From: Aurantiacibacter xanthus
Lineage (GTDB): Bacteria > Pseudomonadota > Alphaproteobacteria > Sphingomonadales > Sphingomonadaceae
Reading direction: 5' to 3'
Assembly (NCBI RefSeq): GCF_003584015.1
Contig: NZ_QXFM01000112.1
Coordinates: 55,130 to 119,129, forward strand
Length of the DNA stretch: 64,000 nucleotides
Made by a program: the position numbers and the translations under genes. Positions 26,437-40,248 of this stretch are shown here, piece by piece; position 1 is the first letter of the stretch, and each line of letters begins with the position of its first letter. The notes under the pieces were generated by a model. That model had not been told where the DNA came from and searched no databases. It saw only the letters and a program-made list of their open reading frames with translations.

Positions 26437-27015
26437 TCAATCCGGAACGGCAAATGTCCCCGACACCCGTCCGCCGGGCCGCCCGCTGGTCGCCGCGCCG
26501 CTGCCATCCACGCTCGACAGGCCCGAGTTGAGATCGATCACCAGTCGCCCGCCGTTGAGCCGATCGGCACCGCGATTAAGGCCGACATTGCCCGACAGCA
26601 CGATCGTCTTGCGCTTGAAGTCGTAAACCCCGGCATCGCCGCGCGCGCGCTCGTTGCCGCGTGTGACCTCCACGTTGCCACTCGCATCGAGGCGCTGGAT
26701 CGTGAGCTGGCCCGCATCGGTATAGGCGATGGTGGTGCGCTGCGCGGTCAGCCGCAGGTCGCCCTGGCGGATATCGACCGAACCTGACAGCACCACGCGG
26801 TTCTGCCGGTCCTGTAACTCGATCCGGTCGGCACCGAAGTTCACCGGCTGGTTCGAATCGAACGAGCCGAGCGATTGCGCCCCGGCAATCGAGGAAAAGG
26901 CCAGCGCACCGGCGGCGCCCGCAATTGCCCCGGCAGCGAGGCCCTGCAGCGCCAGCTTGCGCAAGGATGGACGCATCTTGGTCATGACCGGGTTCGATAA
27001 GCCATCTTGCGCCAT
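26437..27015 (-). CDS. lptA: LPS transport periplasmic protein
   Basis: The start at 27015 is supported by a strong GAGGAG site about 6 nt upstream. The 192-aa product has a long hydrophobic export signal (LALQGLAAGAIAGAAGALAFSSIAGAQ), then an OstA-type beta-jellyroll (INFGADRIELQDRQN-like start, VVLSGSVDIRQGDLRLTA, GDAGVYDFKRKTIVLSGNV). LptA bridges LptC to LptD and carries LPS across the periplasm. It lies 10 nt after lptC. The usual next gene, lptB, does not follow; the rml cassette does. Confidence 0.88.
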   Translation of the reverse strand: MAQDGLSNPVMTKMRPSLRKLALQGLAAGAIAGAAGALAFSSIAGAQSLGSFDSNQPVNFGADRIELQDRQNRVVLSGSVDIRQGDLRLTAQRTTIAYTDAGQLTIQRLDASGNVEVTRGNERARGDAGVYDFKRKTIVLSGNVGLNRGADRLNGGRLVIDLNSGLSSVDGSGAATSGRPGGRVSGTFAVPD

Positions 27016-27025
27016 TGGCAACTCC

Positions 27026-27682
27026 TCATCGCACTGCGCTCGGAAGACGCAGCTTGCCCGGCACCATCCGCATCCGCGCATTGCCCGAGAGCATCAGGGT
27101 GCGTGCGGCAAGGTCGGCGCGAATCTGGTCGGCGCTGAAATTGCCCGCCGGGACCACGCCGCTTACGCGGCCCGTGCCGGTCATCACCCGCTTGGACAGG
27201 TCGATCGCGACATTGCGCGCGCTCATCTCGTAGCCGTCGGCGGCGGTGAAACGGACGATGCCGGGAACCGACACCACCTCGTCGTCGATATCGTAGTGCG
27301 CGCCGGGCGCGCTGAGCACGGCCGGGCCTTCGGGCAGGACGATCCGCGCGGTCAGATCGCGCAGCTGCACCAGCGGCAGCGAATTGCTCTGCTGCACCGC
27401 GCTGCCCGCCATCAGCGAGAACGGACGGCCCTCGTCATCTTCGCCGCGGTACATCGCGTCGTTCACCCGCAGCCGGTCCTCGGCAATAGCGACCTTGTTG
27501 CGGTCAAGCAGGAAGCTCACCTCTCCGCGCGGGGAAAGCGGGGTGATCAGCATCATCGCCGCGATCATGCCCACCAGCGCAGGCAGGCCCAGCGCCAGCA
27601 CCCGCACGATCTTGTCGAGCGGTGAGCCGGGCGTGGCGAAGGCCTGGCGGCGGGTGCGGATACGGTCGGCTCTGCTGGTCAT
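27026..27682 (-). CDS. lptC: LPS export protein anchored in the inner membrane
   Basis: The 218-aa protein has one N-terminal membrane segment (VLALGLPALVGMIAAMMLI) and a periplasmic part with repeated short strands (VVSVPGIVRFTAADGYEMSA, LSGNARMRMVPGKL) typical of LptC/YrbK. It accepts LPS from the LptBFG extractor and passes it to LptA. It lies between rnd and lptA, the order common in alphaproteobacteria. Confidence 0.85.
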   Translation of the reverse strand: MTSRADRIRTRRQAFATPGSPLDKIVRVLALGLPALVGMIAAMMLITPLSPRGEVSFLLDRNKVAIAEDRLRVNDAMYRGEDDEGRPFSLMAGSAVQQSNSLPLVQLRDLTARIVLPEGPAVLSAPGAHYDIDDEVVSVPGIVRFTAADGYEMSARNVAIDLSKRVMTGTGRVSGVVPAGNFSADQIRADLAARTLMLSGNARMRMVPGKLRLPSAVR

Positions 27683-27706
27683 GACGGTTGGTGCGTAGCG
27701 GGCGCC

Positions 27707-28336
27707 TTACTCGTGGCTGAAGATGTCCTTGTCCGCCCAACCGGCCAGATCGAGACGGGCGCGCGTAGGCAGGAAATCGTATGCCGCCTGCGCCATTTCA
27801 AGCCTGCCCTCGCGTTCGAGCCGCGTAATCAGGATCTCGCGCATGCGGTGAAGGAAGCGCACATCCGAGGCCGCATACTCGCGCTGGGCGTCGGTGATGG
27901 TGTCCGCGCCCCAGTCCGAACTCTGCTGCTGCTTCGACATATCCTCGCCGAGCAGCTCGTTGACGAGGTTCTTCAGGCCATGCCGGTCGGTGTAGGTGCG
28001 GGTCAGCTTGGAGGCGATCTTGGTGCAGAACACCGGGCCGGCCTCCACGCCCAGATAGTGCTCGATGGCGGCGAGGTCGAAGCGGGCGAAGTGGTAGATC
28101 TTCACCCGGTTGCGGTCGGCCAGCACGCGCTTGAGGTTGGGTGCATCGTAGCTGCTGCCGTTTTTGAAGCGGACGAGGTGCTCGTCGCCCTTGCCATCGC
28201 TGATCTGGACCACGCACAGGCGGTCGCGCGCGGTGACGAGGCCCATCGTCTCGGTATCGACGGCGAGCGGGTGGTCGGGCGCAAGATCGGCAAAGGTGCC
28301 GTCCGGCAGGTCTTCCTCGTGGAAATAGACAGTCAT
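27707..28336 (-). CDS. rnd: Ribonuclease D-type 3'-5' exonuclease (short form)
   Basis: The protein is 209 aa from the ATG at 28336. It has the DEDDy exonuclease motifs: LAVDTETMGLV (Exo I, Asp-x-Glu), YHFARFDLAAIEHYL (Exo II) and YAASDVRFLHRM (Exo III, Tyr-x3-Asp). The HRDC domains of enteric RNase D are absent, as is normal for the short alphaproteobacterial form. It would trim 3' ends of structured RNA such as tRNA precursors. It lies 24 nt upstream of lptC and back to back with ung. Confidence 0.88.
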   Translation of the reverse strand: MTVYFHEEDLPDGTFADLAPDHPLAVDTETMGLVTARDRLCVVQISDGKGDEHLVRFKNGSSYDAPNLKRVLADRNRVKIYHFARFDLAAIEHYLGVEAGPVFCTKIASKLTRTYTDRHGLKNLVNELLGEDMSKQQQSSDWGADTITDAQREYAASDVRFLHRMREILITRLEREGRLEMAQAAYDFLPTRARLDLAGWADKDIFSHE

Positions 28337-28416
28337 GGCTAGGGCCCTTAGGCGCATCGGGGATAGAGGGAAAGAGCCGCTGGCGGTGGGCTGGCTGCTT
28401 GCCTAGGCTGCGTTGT

Positions 28417-29109
28417 ATGTCCGATACAGTTCCCGCAAGCTGGGCCAAGGTGCTCGATCCGGTCCTTTCGCAGCCCGCCGCGCGCAAGCTCGGCGGCTGG
28501 CTGCGCGCCGAGGAGGAGGCGGGCAAGGCGATCTACCCGCCGCGCGGCACCCGTTTGCGTGCTTTGGAACTGACCCCGCTGGAGGCGGTCAAGGTGGTGA
28601 TCCTCGGGCAAGACCCTTACCACGGGCCGGGACAGGCGCATGGGCTGTGCTTCTCGGTGCAGGACGGGGTGGCCCTGCCGCCCTCGCTCAAGAACATTTT
28701 TGCGGAGTTGGCCGAGGATTGCGGGATTGCTCCGGCTGCGGGCGGCAACCTTGAGAGCTGGGCGCGGCAGGGGGTGTTGTTGCTTAACAACACGCTGACG
28801 GTGGAGAATAGCAAGGCGGGCAGCCATGCGGGCAAGGGCTGGGAGGCGATCACCGACGCCTGTGTCGCTGCCGTCGCCGAGCGTGACGAACCCTGCGTGT
28901 TCATCCTGTGGGGCAGCCATGCGCAGGGCAAGGCGGCGCGGATCGCGGCGCTGCGCGAGGGCGGACCGCACCTGTTGATCAAGAGCCCGCATCCGAGCCC
29001 GCTCTCGGCCTATCGCGGGTTTTTCGGCTCGAAGCCGTTTAGCCGGGCGAACGCATTTCTGGTGGAGCACGGGCGCGGGGCGGTGGACTGGCGTTTGCCC
29101 GGAAGTTGA
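28417..29109 (+). CDS. ung: Uracil-DNA glycosylase, family 1
   Basis: The protein is 230 aa from the ATG at 28417. The water-activating motif GQDPYHGPGQAHGLCFSV, the NTLTVE strand, and the Leu-intercalation loop HPSPLSAYRGFFGSKPFS are all intact. It removes uracil from DNA to start base excision repair. Upstream in-frame codons add only six residues. Its stop falls inside the first of several AAGTTGAC repeats. Confidence 0.95.
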   Translation: MSDTVPASWAKVLDPVLSQPAARKLGGWLRAEEEAGKAIYPPRGTRLRALELTPLEAVKVVILGQDPYHGPGQAHGLCFSVQDGVALPPSLKNIFAELAEDCGIAPAAGGNLESWARQGVLLLNNTLTVENSKAGSHAGKGWEAITDACVAAVAERDEPCVFILWGSHAQGKAARIAALREGGPHLLIKSPHPSPLSAYRGFFGSKPFSRANAFLVEHGRGAVDWRLPGS

Positions 29110-29190
29110 CGAAGTTGACAGTCTGTCAGCCTCGAAAATGCAGAAAAATGGCGTTATTGTATGGCTTTGGTTCTTATTGCCAAAGTTGAC
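29102..29190. repeat. Three AAGTTGAC octamers after ung
   Basis: The octamer AAGTTGAC occurs at 29,103-29,110, 29,112-29,119 and 29,183-29,190; the last two are followed by the similar AGTCTGTC and ACTCTGAA. The first copy overlaps the ung stop codon. TTGACA is also a sigma-70 -35 consensus, so these could be promoter parts, but no convincing -10 at 16-18 bp is seen. The region 29,110-29,280 otherwise holds nothing I recognise. Confidence 0.55.
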
Positions 29191-29281
29191 ACTCTGAAGA
29201 AATAGAACGTTGGCGCGCAGGCGTTGGGTCATGGGCGGATAGTGCACCGACGCAACGTTTGTAGGAAAACGCCATTACACG

Positions 29282-29395
29282 GGTCCTTCGAGACGGGCGC
29301 TCAGCCTGCGGCTTCGTGCCCTCCTCAGGACGAACGGGGATTATGGCGGGTTTGCGATCCCATCCCAACCTCCGCTCAGCCTGAGCTTGTCGAAG
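29282..29395. repeat. Intergenic repeat elements with GAGCTTGTCGAAG
   Basis: Two adjoining segments look like dispersed intergenic elements. The first (29,282-29,337) runs from GGTCCTTCGAGACGG to CCTCAGGACGAACGG, and its ends are partly complementary. The second contains GAGCTTGTCGAAG at 29,383-29,395, identical to a 13-mer at 56,074-56,086. I infer REP-like or IS-derived miniature elements; copy number in the genome cannot be seen here. Confidence 0.5.
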
Positions 29396-29429
29396 GCCAC
29401 GTGTTGCCTTCGCCTCCTGCCCATCGTCG

Positions 29430-29448
29430 CCCCGGGCTTGACCCGGGG
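29430..29448. repeat. CCCCGGGCTTGACCCGGGG inverted repeat
   Basis: A 7-bp perfect inverted repeat around CTTGA forms a very GC-rich hairpin in the middle of the 544-bp gap between ung and gltD. This sequence type is frequent between genes in sphingomonads and relatives to my knowledge. It has no T-run on either side, so I do not call it a terminator. Confidence 0.5.
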
Positions 29449-29521
29449 CTGGGCTACCTTCGTTCCCCGGGCCCGCATCGCGTGCGGGTATGACGGGAGC
29501 GCTGGAGCCTCATGACATTAG

Positions 29522-29622
29522 CCTGATCCACCTTGCTCCCCTCCCTTTGGGGAGGGGGTGGGGGCTCGACGCTGGTTCGCGTGGAACCCTCATCCCAACC
29601 CTTCCCCGAGGGGAAGGGTTTT
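29522..29622 (+). repeat. Two-hairpin intergenic element, copy A
   Basis: The element begins with CCTGATCCACCTTGCTCCCC. It has a first hairpin (CCCCTCCC/GGGAGGGG, 29,538-29,557), then GGGGGCTCGACGCTGG, and ends with a second perfect hairpin (CCCTTCCCC-GA-GGGGAAGGG, 29,599-29,618) followed by TTTT. Copy B at 51,326-51,429 has the same parts in the reverse orientation. On the plus strand the second hairpin plus TTTT could act as a terminator between the convergent ung and gltD genes. Confidence 0.75.
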
Positions 29623-29653
29623 GCGAGTCAATGCTATGTCGTCAGAGGCTAAA

Positions 29654-31090
<1,437 letters not shown>

Positions 31091-31102
31091 CTTCAATAAC
31101 CC

Positions 31103-35764
<4,662 letters not shown>

Positions 35765-35946
35765 GTCAGTCTTCCTGTCTGGACCCGACCTTGGGGCGCG
35801 TCCCGCCACCGGTTACATCGGCAACGAAACGCGAATCTCACAGGCACCGGGCCGCACGAAAATGTCGCGAAGCGTCCCCATGGCGACAGGAAGCGAATTT
35901 TGCAAGTGCGGCGCGCGCTTGGGCACCACAGCTTTTGTCATGACGG

Positions 35947-37320
35947 TTAGCTGGCGCGGCCCATGCGCTGGAGGTTGCGCAGGGCTTCGCGCAGCGCGCG
36001 GTCGGTCTCGTCGCTGGACAGGCCATCCGCGTCGGTCTGCGAGCGGTTGCCCGGAAACGCGAGCGCTGCTTCGGCTTCATCGGCCTCGGGCTCAGGCTGG
36101 AAGTGCTGCTGCTCGGCTGGCGCGGCGCGGGGCCTGACGAAGGGAAGCGCGAAGCTTGCCGAAAGCGCGCTGGCCTCCTGCTCGTCCTCGTCTTCGTTGG
36201 CGTGCGCGGCGGTGAAGCTCGCGAGCGAGGCGATGGGGGAGGGGCGGGCCGCTTGCTCCTGCTCGCCGTCGTCGATGACAGCGGGCGCGGCATTCTCGAA
36301 AAAGGCCTCGCGGGCCTGCGCGGCCTCATCGGGGGCAACGGTGCCGAAGGCTTCCGAGGTATCGAGCGGAGCGGGATCGGGCAGGCTTGCTTCCGCCGCA
36401 GCGGCAGCGGCGGCGGCGCGCTGGTTCTGCTCGATCACCCAGGCGCGGTGCTTCTCGATTGTCGCTTCGAGCTTCTGCACCAGCTGCACCAGACCGAGTT
36501 CGGCCAGATCTTCGCGGATCGCGCCGGGCGCGCGGTCGGTCAGCGGCAGCGGGGCGGAGAAGGTCTGCGGTTCGGGCGCGTGCTCGTACTCTGGTTCAGG
36601 CGCGGGTTCAGCGGCCTCGACCGGCTGGGCGAACGGAGCGGGTGCGGGCTCTTCCTCGGCGACTGCGTATTCGCTGTCGGCGGCGTAATCGTCCTCGAAG
36701 TCATCCTCGTGGATAGGATCGGTCGCCTCGAATTCCGGCGCGAAGTCCGCAGCCGGGGGCGCAAACCGCATCGCGGGATTGGCGAACTCGTCGGCGGCGG
36801 TTGGTGTATCGTCTTCCAGTGCCGGCACATCGCCGAGTTCGGTCTCGTCTGGCAGCTCTTCTGCCTCCTGCGCGGCGAGCGCCAGCGCGCGGCGGCGCGC
36901 GGTGCCGTTGCCGTCGAAGCCTTCGCTGCCAAGCTCGGCATGGGCATTGACCGGCGGGCGGCGAATCAGATCCGACGGGTTGGTCGAACGGTTGGCGATG
37001 GCGATCTGGTTGGCGCGCTTCACCTGCCGCGCCACGAGCAGGCCGATCACGGCCCCGCCCAGTGTCGCCATCAGCGCGATTCCGGCGCGGGCGGTGAGCC
37101 CGAGCGGCGGCTGAGCGGCGGAAAGCAGCGAAGGAAGGCCCGTGGCGACCACCAGCTTCTCGATCAGGCCGATGGGGACGATCAGGCTGCCAATGCCGAG
37201 CAGTGCGGCGAACCACAGCGCCACGATCACGGCGAAGGCGGGATGCGCGGACAGCGGCGCCTTCGCGCCTGCCCGTGTGTTGCGCGTGCCGTCTGTGCGA
37301 CCCTGCTCGACTTTTGCCAC
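35947..37320 (-). CDS. Acidic membrane protein of unknown function
   Basis: The protein is 457 aa from a GTG at 37320. Two membrane segments lie near the N-terminus (AFAVIVALWFAALLGIGSLIVP and AGIALMATLGGAVIGLLVARQV). A long region very rich in Glu, Ala, Asp and Pro (about 160-290, for example EDDFEDDYAADSEYAVAEEE) follows. A short predicted helix (ELGLVQLVQKLEATIEKHRAWVIEQNQ) has more order, and the C-terminus ends in TDRALREALRNLQRMGRAS. The soluble part is probably cytoplasmic and largely disordered. I do not recognise a family. Confidence 0.7.
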   Translation of the reverse strand: MAKVEQGRTDGTRNTRAGAKAPLSAHPAFAVIVALWFAALLGIGSLIVPIGLIEKLVVATGLPSLLSAAQPPLGLTARAGIALMATLGGAVIGLLVARQVKRANQIAIANRSTNPSDLIRRPPVNAHAELGSEGFDGNGTARRRALALAAQEAEELPDETELGDVPALEDDTPTAADEFANPAMRFAPPAADFAPEFEATDPIHEDDFEDDYAADSEYAVAEEEPAPAPFAQPVEAAEPAPEPEYEHAPEPQTFSAPLPLTDRAPGAIREDLAELGLVQLVQKLEATIEKHRAWVIEQNQRAAAAAAAAEASLPDPAPLDTSEAFGTVAPDEAAQAREAFFENAAPAVIDDGEQEQAARPSPIASLASFTAAHANEDEDEQEASALSASFALPFVRPRAAPAEQQHFQPEPEADEAEAALAFPGNRSQTDADGLSSDETDRALREALRNLQRMGRAS

Positions 37321-37369
37321 CAGCCTTGCGTCCTTGCGTTACGCCGAGTCGAATTGCAGCCCGAGAGAA

Positions 37370-38638
37370 TCAGGCAGCAGTAGATATACGGCAATCCAAG
37401 GGTTTGCCTAGCAACGCTTGGTAAACGGAAAGATAACGACCCGCATTGGTGAACCAGTCGTGCTTGTCGGCGACGTGCCTGCGGCCCGCATCGCGGATCG
37501 TGTCCCAGCGGCTGCGGTTGCCGAGCAGGCCGGCCAGAGCATCGGCGCAGGCTTGCGGATCGTCGGGCGCGAACAGCACGCCGGTCTTGCCGTCTGCGAT
37601 CAGTTCGCGGTGGCCGCCGATGTCGCTCGCCGCCACCAGCGTGCGCTGGGCCATGGCCTCAAGCGGCTTCAATGGCGTGACGAGATCGGTCAGGCGGCTG
37701 CGTTTGCGCGGATAGGCCATCACGTCGCACAGCGCATAGTAACGCTCGACCTCATGGTGCGGTACGCGGCCGATGAAATGGATCGCATGGGCGGCGCTGG
37801 AGGCCTCGGCCTGCTTACGCAGCGCCTCCTCCATTTCGCCGCCGCCGACCAGCAGCAGGCGCGCATCGGGCACCCGCTGGAGCAGCATGGGCATGGCAGC
37901 GATCAGGTCGTCGAGGCCCTCATAGTCGTAGAAGCTGCCGATGAAGCCGATCACCGGCCCTTCGCCGAGGCCGAGCTGCGCCGCCAGCGCCGCATCGCGC
38001 GGCGGCGGCGTGCCGAACAGCGCGAGGTCGACCCCATTGGGCATGACCCCGATCTTCCCGCCATCGTGGCCGCGCGCGATCAGGTCGTCGCGCAGACCCT
38101 GGCAGATCGTCATCACCGCATCGGCACGGGCGACCACCCGGTTCTCCAGCGCGCGGGTGATGCGGTAGCGCAGCGAGCCTTCGGTGGTCATCAGGTTGCC
38201 CACCGCCGCATCCTCCCAGAAGGCGCGGATCTCGTAGACCACCGGAATGCCGAGCCGCTGCCCGGCGCGGATCGCGGCCATCCCGCACAGCGACGGCGAG
38301 TGGGCGTGAAGAATGTCGGGCCGCCAGTCCCTGGCCAGCGCGACGATGGCATCGGCGAGCAGGCCGACCTCGCGCCATTCGCGCAGCCCCGGCGGGCCGC
38401 CTGCCGTGCCGCGGGTGCGGTGGAAGGTCAGGCCGTCCTCGGTCTCCACATCGGGGCCGTCCTCGGTATGGCGCAGGCCGGTGATCCCGCGTACCTCCAG
38501 CCCGTGGCGTTCCTGCGCCTTGAGGATCGCGCGCGTACGGAAGGTGTAGCCTGAATGGATCGGCAAGGAGTGATCGAGCACGTGCAGGATGCGGGCCGCA
38601 GGCCGGGAGAGCGAGGCGTGGATCATGGTGCCCGCCAT
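37370..38638 (-). CDS. Family 4 glycosyltransferase, exosortase-A-system type
   Basis: The protein is 422 aa. The N-terminus ILHVLDHSLPIHSGYTFRTRAIL is characteristic of the exosortase A/PEP-CTERM-associated GT4 group. The rest is standard GT4: VYEIRAFWEDAA, VMPNGVDLALF, VIGFIGSFYDYEGLDDL, and [21 protein letters not shown]. In other bacteria this type sits in exopolysaccharide clusters with exosortase XrtA. Here the next gene (divergent) is the matching ligase-like protein, but no exosortase is in the window. The start may be the ATG at 38638 or at 38626 (better spaced GGCGGG). Confidence 0.82.
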   Translation of the reverse strand: MAGTMIHASLSRPAARILHVLDHSLPIHSGYTFRTRAILKAQERHGLEVRGITGLRHTEDGPDVETEDGLTFHRTRGTAGGPPGLREWREVGLLADAIVALARDWRPDILHAHSPSLCGMAAIRAGQRLGIPVVYEIRAFWEDAAVGNLMTTEGSLRYRITRALENRVVARADAVMTICQGLRDDLIARGHDGGKIGVMPNGVDLALFGTPPPRDAALAAQLGLGEGPVIGFIGSFYDYEGLDDLIAAMPMLLQRVPDARLLLVGGGEMEEALRKQAEASSAAHAIHFIGRVPHHEVERYYALCDVMAYPRKRSRLTDLVTPLKPLEAMAQRTLVAASDIGGHRELIADGKTGVLFAPDDPQACADALAGLLGNRSRWDTIRDAGRRHVADKHDWFTNAGRYLSVYQALLGKPLDCRISTAA

Positions 38639-38706
38639 GGCACGACAAGCTTAACGCCGCGTCAAGGGCTTGGCGCTAAGGCCCTGTGTGAAAGGCCGCC
38701 TCACCC

Positions 38707-38889
38707 GTGATCGACTACTTCGCCATTGCCCTGACGCACGGCCTGATGGCGCTGGCCGTCTGGCGCCTGCTGGCGCGCCCCGATCTCGACGACGACAGTC
38801 TCGTGGGCGAGGAAGAGGTCAAGCCCAAGCCTTGGCTTGTCGCACGCGACGAGGATGCCAGAGAGGGTTCTGGAGGCGGCCATGGTTGA
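38707..38889 (+). CDS. Small membrane-anchored protein coupled to the O-ligase gene
   Basis: A GTG-initiated 60-aa frame has the GC-rich third positions of real genes here. It encodes one hydrophobic helix (YFAIALTHGLMALAVWRLLA), then an acidic tail (DLDDDSLVGEEE). Its last 8 nt overlap the start of the ligase-like gene (ATGGTTGA), which suggests translational coupling. I know no family. A chance open frame remains possible because no clear ribosome site precedes the GTG. Confidence 0.5.
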   Translation: MIDYFAIALTHGLMALAVWRLLARPDLDDDSLVGEEEVKPKPWLVARDEDAREGSGGGHG

Positions 38890-40240
38890 TCTGGTCCTGC
38901 TCGCCTTCATCGGGCTGATGGCCGCGATGGGGCTGAAGCGCCCGTTCGTCTGGGTGCTGCTCTATATCTATATCGATCTGGTGATCCCGCAGAAGATCGG
39001 CTGGGGGCTCATTCAGGCGTTGCCGCTGTCGCTGATGATGTTCGTGCTGGCCTTCGGCGGCTGGCTGGCGCTCGACAGCAAGGAGGGGAGCCGTTTCACC
39101 TTTCGCCAGGGGTTGATCGTGGCGCTGCTGGCCCTGTGCGCCTTCACCACATTCCGCGCCGTGTTTCAGGACAGCGCCTGGCAGAAATGGGACTGGGTGT
39201 GGAAGAACCTGCTGTTCGCCGCCTTCCTGCCGCTGGCCATGCGCACCCGCCTCAGGATCGAGGCCGTGGCGCTGGTGATGGTGCTCTCCATCGGCGCGAT
39301 CTGCATCTCGGGCGGGATGAAGACGGTGTTCGGCGGCGGCGGCTATGGCACGCTCAAGCTGCTGGTGGTCGAGAACTCGGGCATTTACGAAAGCTCGATC
39401 ATCTCGATTGCGGCGATTGCGATCATCCCCATCGCGGTGTGGCTGGCGCGGTTCGGCACGGTGTTCCGCCCGCACTGGACGGTGACCGTGTTCGTGGCCT
39501 GCCTGTCGCTCGCCTGCCTGCTGATGCCGGTGGGCACCAATGCCCGCACCGGGCTCGTCTGCGCGGCGGTGATGGCGGTGATGATGCTGCGCACGGTGCG
39601 CAACCGGTTCGTCTATGCCGGGCTGGCGGGCGCGGCGCTGGTGATGGCGGTGCCGTTCCTGCCGCAGAGCTTTCTCGACCGGATGGGCACGATCACCGAC
39701 CATCAGGAGGACGAATCGGCCTCGACCCGGATCGCGGTGTGGAACTGGACGCTCGACTACGCGAAGCAGCACCCCTTCGGTGGCGGCTTCGATGCCTACC
39801 GCGCCAACAGCTTCACCTATCAGATGCCGCAGGTGACCGGTTCGGGCAACTCGCGCTCGATCACCTATGTCGAGGTGACTGACGAGGGGCGCGCCTATCA
39901 CTCATCCTATTTCGAGATGCTGGGCGAACAGGGTTGGCTGGGGCTGGGGTTGTGGCTGCTGCTGCACGGGATCGGTTTGCTCCAGATGGAGCTGGTGCGC
40001 CGCCGTTTCCGCCCGAAGGATGGCGAGAAACTTGGCTGGCAGTGCGGACTGGCCGACGCGCTGCAACAGGCGCACGTGGTGTTCCTGATCGGCGCGCTGT
40101 TCGTGGGCATCGCCTTCCAGCCGTTCGGCTTCCTGATCGTGGGGATGGAGATCGCCTTCGGCAGCTATCTCAAACGACAGGACGGAACGGGGCGCCAGCC
40201 GCGCTTCGCCCCGCCCGCAGAACCGCTGGCGCAGGCATGA
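38882..40240 (+). CDS. O-antigen-ligase-like membrane protein (exosortase-A-associated type)
   Basis: The protein is 452 aa from the ATG at 38882, which has GGAGG 5 nt upstream. It is a polytopic membrane protein with about ten segments. The N-terminus (LKRPFVWVLLYIYIDLVIPQKIGWG) resembles the putative O-glycosylation ligase family tied to exosortase A systems. A large periplasmic loop carries FGGGFDAYRANSF and AYHSSYFEMLGEQGWLGLGLW, the Wzy_C/WaaL region. It would join a lipid-linked glycan to an acceptor in the periplasm. It is divergent from the GT4 gene and follows a tiny coupled gene. Confidence 0.8.
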   Translation: MVDLVLLAFIGLMAAMGLKRPFVWVLLYIYIDLVIPQKIGWGLIQALPLSLMMFVLAFGGWLALDSKEGSRFTFRQGLIVALLALCAFTTFRAVFQDSAWQKWDWVWKNLLFAAFLPLAMRTRLRIEAVALVMVLSIGAICISGGMKTVFGGGGYGTLKLLVVENSGIYESSIISIAAIAIIPIAVWLARFGTVFRPHWTVTVFVACLSLACLLMPVGTNARTGLVCAAVMAVMMLRTVRNRFVYAGLAGAALVMAVPFLPQSFLDRMGTITDHQEDESASTRIAVWNWTLDYAKQHPFGGGFDAYRANSFTYQMPQVTGSGNSRSITYVEVTDEGRAYHSSYFEMLGEQGWLGLGLWLLLHGIGLLQMELVRRRFRPKDGEKLGWQCGLADALQQAHVVFLIGALFVGIAFQPFGFLIVGMEIAFGSYLKRQDGTGRQPRFAPPAEPLAQA

Positions 40241-40248
40241 ACTGACGC

